Below, piece by piece: positions 57,934 through 64,000 of a stretch of 64,000 nucleotides of DNA (the stretch's first letter is position 1; each line of letters opens with the position of its first letter). Position numbers and translations under genes: made by a program. The notes beneath the pieces are model-generated. The model saw only the letters and a list, made by a program, of their open reading frames with translations, had not been told where the DNA came from and did no database searches. This DNA comes from Legionella feeleii (lineage in GTDB: Bacteria > Pseudomonadota > Gammaproteobacteria > Legionellales > Legionellaceae): assembly GCF_001467625.1 (NCBI RefSeq), contig NZ_LNYB01000080.1, positions 403,696 to 467,695 on the forward strand, given 5' to 3'.

Positions 57934-58098
57934 CTAAAATTTAATAGCCATTGAATCCGGTAAAAAAATGAATGCATTAAAGTTGCAAGATAACGATTCG
58001 TGCTTCAGGATAGAAAAGAATGCCGCCGTGCTTTTTTCCATGGCATTCGAGTGAAAGCAATGACTAAGCTCAATAACATCCGGTTCACCAATAGACAT
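57934..58098 (-). CDS. 54-aa ORF with strong ribosome site
   Basis: The minus strand reads GGGAG, six bases, then ATG at 58098. The product of 54 aa starts MSIGEPDVIELSHCFHSN and ends FLPDSMAIKF. I recognise no family. It lies 71 bases upstream of the kinase-like gene and is co-oriented, so it may be its leader, partner or a remnant of a longer gene. Translation is supported by the ribosome site only. Confidence 0.45.
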   Translation of the reverse strand: MSIGEPDVIELSHCFHSNAMEKSTAAFFSILKHESLSCNFNAFIFLPDSMAIKF

Positions 58099-58301
58099 AT
58101 CTTACTCCCTGATTTAATTAAAAAATCCCTCGTCTAATTGTGGCATAGTTATTCTGTATATTAGCGGATATTCTTTATCCACGGAAAGATAACGGGGTAT
58201 ACCTTAGCCAGTTATTTTAGTTACAATAACTTTTTTTAAACCGATGCAGCAATGCTAGAAAATTCTTAGTGTTGTGCGTCTTGTATTTAAATAGGTCAAT
58301 T

Positions 58302-58787
58302 ATGCCATCTTTTGATATTGTTTCAGAAATTAATGAAGTTGAATTAAGGCATGCAGTAGAAAATGCGGTGCGGGAAATGGGCACACGTTTTGATTTCCGA
58401 GGTGTAGAATCCAGTATAGAACTGAAGGACTTAACAGTGACACTTAAATCGGAATCTGAATTTCAGGTTAGACAATTAGAAGATTTATTTCGTAACCATT
58501 GTACTAAACGGGGTGTGAGTGCTGCCGGTGTTGATATGGAAGATAAACCCGTTCATAGTGGTAAAACGTACTCTTTGTCAATGACCTTTAAACAGGGTAT
58601 TGATCAACCAACAGCAAAAGATATTGTAAAGTTAATTAAAGAGAGTAAGGCAAAGGTACAGACTTCTATTCAAGGGGATAAAGTACGGATAACTGGCAAG
58701 AAACGTGATGATTTGCAAGAAACAATAGCTTTGCTAAAGAAATCAGACATTGAGTTACCTTTGCAGTTTGAAAATTTTCGCGATTAG
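58302..58787 (+). CDS. yajQ: YajQ family nucleotide-binding protein
   Basis: This 161-aa protein of two ferredoxin-like domains belongs to the YajQ family, which binds nucleotides and, in Xanthomonas, cyclic di-GMP. Conserved sequence is MPSFDIVSEINEVELRHAVENA, GTRFDFRG and KLIKESKAKVQTSIQGDKVRITGKKRDDLQ. The ATG at 58302 is the family start, though AATAGGTC is a weak ribosome site. Confidence 0.95.
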   Translation: MPSFDIVSEINEVELRHAVENAVREMGTRFDFRGVESSIELKDLTVTLKSESEFQVRQLEDLFRNHCTKRGVSAAGVDMEDKPVHSGKTYSLSMTFKQGIDQPTAKDIVKLIKESKAKVQTSIQGDKVRITGKKRDDLQETIALLKKSDIELPLQFENFRD

Positions 58788-58822
58788 CTGGGCAGTTTTG
58801 TTTTTAATGATGACTGCGAAGG

Positions 58823-58864
58823 AAAAATTATTTGCAAACGTAACGACGATTGCAAATAATTTTT
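58823..58864. terminator. Perfect 14-bp inverted repeat after yajQ
   Basis: AAAAATTATTTGCA (58823-58836) and TGCAAATAATTTTT (58851-58864) form a perfect 14-bp stem with a 14-base loop (AACGTAACGACGAT). The stem is AT-rich, and the 3' arm itself is T-rich. It lies 35 bases after yajQ. It may be a terminator or a protein-binding palindrome. Confidence 0.6.
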
Positions 58865-59428
58865 TCGGCGAAAAAATGTCTAAAAAAGCAATTTTATTTC
58901 AATAAATTAGAAATCCTTCTCCTTTAGAACATGCAGAGCCTCTGATTTGAACTATTAGTTAGCTTTAAAACAGAGGCAGGAATAGCTTGGGAGCGCTTCA
59001 AAAAATGCGCCGAATGGTCTATTATAAACCATATGGGTAATGACTATCCCTGGCTGAACCAAAATGTAATTTCAGTATAGGGAGATTGGTTTGGGGTGCG
59101 GTGTGTATACCTGCTTGTGGTGCAGGAAACCTAAAGTACTTCATAGATCGCCACCATGAGCGTCATTGAAGGCTCAGATACTCAGGAAGTCGTTGCCTGT
59201 ATTAAATAATTGATTAGTCATATTGCAAGATTTTTCCTTCTTTTCGCAACCTCGACAGGCTGAACTATTGTTTTAGCCCAATCAACCCGAAACTTACCAG
59301 CCCGCCTATTGGTTTGGAGTGGGTTTGGCAGTGGCGCTTCATTGACGAATAGTAGTTTTGCTAATCACCTTGATGCACTTATTGCGAGGTTATTGCCGTT
59401 TAAACGCAAGAAGTCATTGGTCATGATT
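58865..59428. other. Non-coding stretch between yajQ and the lipoprotein gene
   Basis: About 560 bases without a convincing gene. Only short chance ORFs are seen. A weak inverted pair GCGCTTC...ATGCGCC lies near 58993-59012. Nothing in it supports an RNA gene. Confidence 0.5.
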
Positions 59429-59457
59429 TTGTTCAAAAATAATTCTTATGATATAAT
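59429..59457 (+). promoter_or_regulatory. Promoter for the Tyr/Trp-rich lipoprotein
   Basis: TTGTTC (59429-59434) and TATAAT (59452-59457) are 17 bases apart, 30 bases before the ATG at 59488. Confidence 0.65.
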
Positions 59458-59487
59458 TAAAGTGCATTTATTGGCAAGGAAGCAACT

Positions 59488-59754
59488 ATGAAAAAACTAA
59501 TTATTGCCTTAGGTCTATTTTTTCCAACACTGTTTTTAATGGGTTGTGCGCCAACAACAGTTTATTCCCCAGGTTATAACAACGATTATGTTTATTCTGT
59601 TGGTTATTATAACTACAGACCTTATTACTGGAACAAGCCTCTCTATTGGGGCAGACCCTATTACTGGGGTTCTAGTTACGGTTGGCGTAATATTAGCTGG
59701 CCTGGCCACCGTGGTGTTTATGGCTATCGGGGCTGGTATAATCGCGGTTGGTAA
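59488..59754 (+). CDS. Tyr/Trp/Gly-rich lipoprotein
   Basis: This 88-aa product has a signal (MKKLIIALGLFFPTLF) and lipobox LMGC with C20. The mature chain of ~68 residues is very rich in Y, W, G and P, with repeated PYYW/YWG units (YNYRPYYWNKPLYWGRPYYWGSS). This is typical of small outer-membrane-anchored hypothetical proteins; no function can be given. AAGGAAGCAACT precedes the ATG and a promoter lies upstream. Unlike charged lipoproteins it lacks acidic residues, so it may bind polyanions or stack in the envelope. Confidence 0.8.
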   Translation: MKKLIIALGLFFPTLFLMGCAPTTVYSPGYNNDYVYSVGYYNYRPYYWNKPLYWGRPYYWGSSYGWRNISWPGHRGVYGYRGWYNRGW

Positions 59755-60086
59755 TGCCGCAACGAGTTGTGGCAATTAAGTTTTATTGTGAGCAGCTTTG
59801 CTCCTCTGAGTTGCTCACTACCTCCCTTGTCATATGAATCCTGCTCATCATTACAAGCATCGACTATATCATCACTTATAGGTTCACAAGTTTGGGGAAG
59901 TACGGTATAAACCTGCCTAATTTTTTTGTACCATTTTCTCTTTAATATTTATATGCTGGCACGATTGCTGCAGCTCTAGCAAACGACTTATGAATTTGTT
60001 GCCGAGTGGTATTGATTTTGAAAATAGAATGTCATGATCTGCTCACAAAAAAATGGACGAAGTCTATCCTGTGTTTTTTTTCCAAT
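59755..60086. other. Non-coding stretch before rimK
   Basis: About 330 bases with no gene. No inverted repeat or terminator stands out, and the only supported signal is the promoter at its right end. Confidence 0.5.
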
Positions 60087-60114
60087 TTGGAAGATAGATT
60101 TTGTTGTATATAAT
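60087..60114 (+). promoter_or_regulatory. Promoter for the RimK-like gene
   Basis: TTGGAA (60087-60092) and TATAAT (60109-60114) are separated by 16 bases, 26 bases before the ATG. Confidence 0.55.
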
Positions 60115-60140
60115 TTGATATACCCAGGGCGCGAGGTTAC

Positions 60141-61052
60141 ATGAAAGGCTGGATCTTATACAAACGTAACAAGCAAGAATTGCTGCCAACCGATCATGGT
60201 GTTAATCGGCTATTAGCGGCTGCTACTAGTTTACAGATAGAGCTTGATGTTTATAGGCCTGAACAATTTGAATTGGTTATTACTCAACATGATAAGAAAA
60301 GTATTTTGCTGGATGGTGCACGAGTGGCATTGCCTGATTTTCTCTTGCCTCGTTTAGGTGCTGAAACGTCTTATTTTGCTTTAGCAATTATTCGTCAATT
60401 GGAAAAATCGGGGGTATATACCTGTAATAATTCTGCTGCTATTGAAATAGTTAAAGATAAAATGCTCCTTAGCCAACTATTTGCGCAAAGCGATTTACCC
60501 TTTCCGAAAACGATGCTGGTTAAATTTCCAGTTCCTATCGATCTTGTTGAACGTGAAATTGGTTTTCCTTTAGTGATCAAGAATATTTCCGGTGCGCGTG
60601 GCATTGGGATTCATTTATGCGAAACTGCAGATAGTTTTAGGGATTTGATGGAACTGATTGGTACTCATAGTGGCGATCATCAGATGATTTTACAAGAGTT
60701 TGTTGCTAGCAGTTATGGACGTGATTTACGTGTTTTTGTATTGGGTGCTAAGGTAATTGGTTGTATGAAACGTACGGCTAAAAATAGCTTTAAAGCGAAT
60801 TATTCTTTAGGTGGCGAAGTTTCTCCCTTTGCCATTACCCCCGAAATAGAGAAATTGGCGATAGACTGTGCTGCTTTGTTTAATTTACAAATCGCTGGAA
60901 TCGATTTGTTGTTTGATACCCAGGGTTTTAAAATTTGTGAAGCCAATTCTTCGCCGGGGTTTAAAGGAATGGAGCTGGCAACAGGAGGAGATATTGCCCG
61001 GCAAATACTTAAATATGTTGTTAAAGAAACAAAGATGGCTGCAAAAATTTGA
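60141..61052 (+). CDS. rimK: RimK family ATP-grasp ligase
   Basis: This is a 303-aa alpha-L-glutamate ligase-type enzyme. E. coli RimK adds glutamates to ribosomal protein S6; relatives ligate amino acids in other products. The ATP-grasp core is visible: IVKDKMLLSQLFAQSDLPFPKT, PLVIKNISGARGIGIHLCE, LQEFVASSYGRDLRVFVLG and ICEANSSPGFKGMELATG, with the metal-binding acid and asparagine in FKICEANSSPG. AGGTTAC precedes the ATG. Whether S6 is the true substrate is not shown by the sequence. Confidence 0.85.
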   Translation: MKGWILYKRNKQELLPTDHGVNRLLAAATSLQIELDVYRPEQFELVITQHDKKSILLDGARVALPDFLLPRLGAETSYFALAIIRQLEKSGVYTCNNSAAIEIVKDKMLLSQLFAQSDLPFPKTMLVKFPVPIDLVEREIGFPLVIKNISGARGIGIHLCETADSFRDLMELIGTHSGDHQMILQEFVASSYGRDLRVFVLGAKVIGCMKRTAKNSFKANYSLGGEVSPFAITPEIEKLAIDCAALFNLQIAGIDLLFDTQGFKICEANSSPGFKGMELATGGDIARQILKYVVKETKMAAKI

Positions 61053-61128
61053 CAGTCATTTTACTGTCTTACCATGAGAGTAAGCTGCAAGATTGGGATT
61101 GAATTCGTCTCCTGCAGCCAGACAATCA

Positions 61129-61698
61129 CTATTCTTTTGCGCGGGATACGTATTCACCTTTACGGGTATCAACTTTAATCAACTCACCCGTTTGTACAAA
61201 CAAAGGAACACGCACCACAGCACCTGTTTCCAGTTTTGCCGGTTTGCCGCCACCGCCAGAAGTATCGCCTTTAAGGCCAGGATCGGTTTCTGTGATTGCA
61301 AGAATAACAAAGTTAGGGGGAGTGACCTGGATAGGTTCATTGTTCCATAACGTAACCACACAGAGGTCCTGTTCTTTTAACCACTGTACTGCATCAGCTA
61401 AGGCTTCAGACGTTACAGCATATTGCTCAAAGCTGTCAGGAACCATAAAGTGCCATAGTTCACCATCAGTATATAAATATTGCATTTCGACATCAGCAAC
61501 ATCTGCTGAAGGTAGGGTTTCACCGGTTTTGTAAGTACGTTCAACGACACGCCCTGTTTTCAGATTCCGGATTTTCACACGTGTAAATGCCTGTCCTTTA
61601 CCTGGTTTAACAAATTCGCAATCGACAATGCTGCAAGGTGCATTATCAACCATAACTTTTAAACCATTCTTAAATTCATTGGTACTGTAGATTGCCAT
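61129..61698 (-). CDS. efp: Elongation factor P
   Basis: EF-P (189 aa) relieves ribosome stalling at polyproline. The KOW-like first domain holds the modification site K34 in the loop VKPGKGQAF, the lysine that EpmA/EpmB beta-lysylate. Domains II and III follow, ending in [10 protein letters not shown] start at the ATG at 61698 (MAIYSTNEF, the family start) with TGGAGCACTG before it; the open frame extends 22 residues further. epmB is divergent, 69 bases away. Confidence 0.96.
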   Translation of the reverse strand: MAIYSTNEFKNGLKVMVDNAPCSIVDCEFVKPGKGQAFTRVKIRNLKTGRVVERTYKTGETLPSADVADVEMQYLYTDGELWHFMVPDSFEQYAVTSEALADAVQWLKEQDLCVVTLWNNEPIQVTPPNFVILAITETDPGLKGDTSGGGGKPAKLETGAVVRVPLFVQTGELIKVDTRKGEYVSRAKE

Positions 61699-61767
61699 CA
61701 GTGCTCCACTGTTGAGATTTTGTTGCAATTTCGTTAGAGTTCGCAGTTTATCAATTTTGTACAATTA

Positions 61768-62751
61768 ATGCGAGATTACTCTATAAGTTGGCAGAAGATT
61801 CTGGCGCAAGGCTTTGCCTCCGTCAATGAATTGCTGGAATTTTTAGCACTACCTTCTGGTTTAGGTAGTACTGCTGCTGATAAACAGTTTAAAACCAGGG
61901 TCCCACGCAGTTTTGCTGCACGTATGCAACGCGGAAATCCCCGCGATCCACTTCTTTTGCAAGTGCTTGCTGTTGACGATGAATTATCTGTTGCGGATGG
62001 TTACGTTGTGGATCCACTTAGTGAAAGCAAAGGTAATCCACTTCCTGGCCTTTTACACAAATATCAGGGGCGTGTATTGCTGACCTTAACAGGCGCTTGT
62101 GCCGTCAATTGCCGCTACTGTTTCCGACGGCATTTTCCTTATCAGAATAATAATCCGGGGCGTGATGGCTGGCAGCCGGTGCTTGATTATGTCCGTGCTG
62201 ATACTAGCATCCGGGAAGTCATTTTCAGTGGTGGCGATCCGCTATTGGCAGCTGATGCAGTATTGGCTGAATTGATACAGCAATTAGAGGCTATCTGCCA
62301 TGTGCAAACTCTGCGTTTTCATACTCGTATTCCGATTGTTTTGCCGGAACGGATTAATGAGGATTTATTAAAATTACTTGGAACAACCAGATTACAAAAA
62401 GTTATTGTTTTACATAGCAATCATGCGCAAGAGCTTGATGAACAGGTTGCAGAGGCATGCTCGGCTTTGCGCCAGGCTGGGTGCCATTTACTTAATCAAT
62501 CTGTTCTTCTAAAAGGCATTAATGATGAAGCAACTATTTTGGCCGAATTAAGTGAGCGTCTTTTTGCCTGTGGAGTGCTGCCATACTATTTACATTTGTT
62601 AGATACAGTAGCAGGCGCTGCACATTTTGACCTACCGCAAACAGCCGCTTTAGCAATTTATAGACAATTACAAAAACAATTACCGGGCTATCTGGTTCCT
62701 CGTCTAGCGCGAGAAGAACCAGGAAAAGCCAGTAAAACACTTTTAATCTAA
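61768..62751 (+). CDS. epmB: EF-P beta-lysylation protein EpmB (lysine 2,3-aminomutase-like)
   Basis: This radical-SAM enzyme (327 aa) converts alpha-lysine to beta-lysine for EF-P modification. The iron-sulfur motif is C111-x3-C115-x2-C118 (GACAVNCRYCF), with PLP-region segments DPLSESKGNPLPGLLHKYQGRVLL and FHTRIPIVLPERI. It is divergent from efp, which it acts on; epmA is not in the window. The ATG at 61768 lies in TTGTACAATTA without a strong ribosome site. Confidence 0.95.
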   Translation: MRDYSISWQKILAQGFASVNELLEFLALPSGLGSTAADKQFKTRVPRSFAARMQRGNPRDPLLLQVLAVDDELSVADGYVVDPLSESKGNPLPGLLHKYQGRVLLTLTGACAVNCRYCFRRHFPYQNNNPGRDGWQPVLDYVRADTSIREVIFSGGDPLLAADAVLAELIQQLEAICHVQTLRFHTRIPIVLPERINEDLLKLLGTTRLQKVIVLHSNHAQELDEQVAEACSALRQAGCHLLNQSVLLKGINDEATILAELSERLFACGVLPYYLHLLDTVAGAAHFDLPQTAALAIYRQLQKQLPGYLVPRLAREEPGKASKTLLI

Positions 62752-62766
62752 TTTGAACCGGGGAGG

Positions 62767-63900
62767 CTATTGCGTTGAGCTTGCATAGAGCTGTAGTAAC
62801 TTATCTTGAGCACAGTAATTACCATTAGTCATTGGTTTATAACTGCCATCTGCCTGCATCTCCCAGGCATTACAGTTGTCGCGTAAGTAATTTTTAAAAA
62901 TTTCTTGCTTGATGCGTTTCTGGCAGTTTTCATCAAGAATAGGGAACATAATTTCAATGCGATTGTACAAATTCCGTTCCATCAAATCAGCACTGGAGCA
63001 ATAGTAATGTTCTGCATTGTGGGTACAGAAATGATAAACGCGGTGATGTTCCAGGAACCGACCTACAATTGAGATAACGCGGATATTATCAGAGACCCCT
63101 GGAATACCGGGTTTAAGGCAACAAACACTCCGTACTAAAAGATTAATTTTCACCCCTGCCTGAGAGGCGCGATAAAGAGCCTGAATCATGGTTTTGTCAG
63201 TTAACCCATTGACCTTAATGTTGATCTCAGTCTCATGGCCTTCGAGAGCACTTTGACTACATTCCTCTATTAACTGTAAAAGATTTTTTTGTAAGGTAAA
63301 AGGAGAATGACATAAGGCTTTAAGTTTTACTGTTTTTCCAAGGCCAGTCAGTTGCTGGAAGATAATTTGCGTGTCGGCGGTAATGGTTGGTTCGCTGGTT
63401 AATAAGCCGAGGTCAGTATAACGTTTCGCCGTTTGTTCATGATAATTACCCGTACCCAAATGGACATAGCGCTTTAATTTTCCATGCGTTCTACGCACGA
63501 CAAGGGTCATTTTTGCGTGAGTTTTATAACCCATGACACCATAAAGAACGAGTACACCGGCTTCATGTAAATGATTAGCAAGTTTTAAGTTTGATTCCTC
63601 ATCAAAGCGTGCGCGCAGTTCAACGACTGCCGTGACTTCTTTACCGGAACGAGCCGCTTCTATCAATGCTTTAACCATTACTGATTCAGAATGGGTGCGG
63701 TAAAGAGTCTGCTTGATCGCCAAAACATTGGGATCGGCAGCTGCCTGGTGAATAAAATCAATCACGACACCATAGCTCTGGTAAGGATGATGAAGTAAAA
63801 TATCCTGTTCATCTAATACATTGAATAAATTACGTTTTTCGTGAATATATTCGGGATATTGCACCGTCAGTGGCGGGTAGTTTAAATCGGGTCGATCCAC
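62767..63900 (-). CDS. ppk: Polyphosphate kinase 1, C-terminal half (5' end lost)
   Basis: This is the catalytic half of PPK1, which makes polyphosphate from ATP. The fragment (~377 aa from VDRPDLNYPP) contains the phosphorylated histidine in GYKTHAKMTL (the H435-type site) and the second histidine in EHHRVYHF. PPK1 is about 690 aa; here family sequence ends abruptly at the GTG at 63900. The upstream codons (RTNTINR...) do not match PPK, and an in-frame stop (TAA) lies at 63948-63946. The normal preceding 'YDLV' segment is absent, so the gene is broken or displaced by an insertion. It converges on epmB, 15 bases away. Confidence 0.85.
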   Translation of the reverse strand: MDRPDLNYPPLTVQYPEYIHEKRNLFNVLDEQDILLHHPYQSYGVVIDFIHQAAADPNVLAIKQTLYRTHSESVMVKALIEAARSGKEVTAVVELRARFDEESNLKLANHLHEAGVLVLYGVMGYKTHAKMTLVVRRTHGKLKRYVHLGTGNYHEQTAKRYTDLGLLTSEPTITADTQIIFQQLTGLGKTVKLKALCHSPFTLQKNLLQLIEECSQSALEGHETEINIKVNGLTDKTMIQALYRASQAGVKINLLVRSVCCLKPGIPGVSDNIRVISIVGRFLEHHRVYHFCTHNAEHYYCSSADLMERNLYNRIEIMFPILDENCQKRIKQEIFKNYLRDNCNAWEMQADGSYKPMTNGNYCAQDKLLQLYASSTQ

Positions 63901-63987
63901 TCTGTTAATGGTATTCGTTCGGGCAAATACACCTACCTGAGAAATTTAAATTTTCTAAACTAAGCTTTCTCAAACGAGGAGCTGGAA

Positions 63988-64000
63988 ATGAAATCAAAAG
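63988..64000 (+). other. Start of a + strand gene at the window edge
   Basis: GAGGAGCTGGAA precedes an ATG at 63988, and the frame is open to the end of the window (MKSK). Together with the PPK break this may be the first gene of an inserted element. Only 4 codons are seen. Confidence 0.35.

Noticed and set aside
59546..59779. Second frame open across the Tyr/Trp-rich lipoprotein gene
   Set aside because: The frame with signal peptide, lipobox and ribosome site is the one at 59488; the other is a composition shadow.

Overview
The window reads as a chromosome segment of a Legionella-type gammaproteobacterium. It is AT-leaning. The order nuo operon, initiator tRNA, rimP-nusA-infB-rbfA-truB-rpsO-pnp is the arrangement I know from Legionella. 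It is followed by interspersed genes with the look of Dot/Icm effectors: ankyrin repeats, a CE-clan protease, a kinase-like fold, acidic C-termini, and one PmrA-box promoter. No rRNA, CRISPR array, phage block or complete insertion sequence was found.

Region 1 (1-12725) is the respiratory complex I operon from a partial nuoD to nuoN, all on the + strand. A 146-bp element with 18-bp terminal inverted repeats lies between nuoD and nuoE, and a second, looser inverted-repeat element follows nuoN. Region 2 (12977-22087) is an information-processing block: initiator tRNA-fMet, then rimP, nusA, infB, rbfA, truB, rpsO and pnp, with clear promoters and terminators at the tRNA and at rpsO. Region 3 (22113-30061) holds folE and a HIT protein, an SDR, an MFS carrier, a ketopantoate-reductase-like protein, a LysE exporter, an alpha/beta hydrolase, decayed gene pieces and a DUF4431 secreted protein.

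Region 4 (30105-47924) is the accessory, effector-like region. It contains two ankyrin proteins, one of which carries a papain-like N-terminal domain and a PmrA-type promoter. It also has several unknown soluble proteins, a DUF885 peptidase, an amidase, acylphosphatase, a LuxR solo, a GNAT, a quinone-oxidoreductase-like MDR and a probable CE-clan cysteine protease. A TPP riboswitch precedes tenA, and a nitrilase-fold hydrolase lies next to a CheD/NTAN1-like cysteine deamidase.

Region 5 (47974-58098) begins with a lipid-synthesis operon (ynbA-like, ynbB-like, plsC-like). A decayed gene, a 46-aa lipoprotein and an MgtC protein follow. A probable surface-polysaccharide group comes next (PhyH oxygenase, Wzy-like polymerase, epimerase), then a periplasmic binding protein, a kinase-like protein and a 54-aa ORF. 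Region 6 (58302-64000) has yajQ, a Tyr/Trp-rich lipoprotein, a rimK-like ligase, divergent efp and epmB, and the C-terminal half of ppk. The 5' part of ppk is replaced by unrelated sequence just before the window ends, which suggests an insertion or rearrangement junction.
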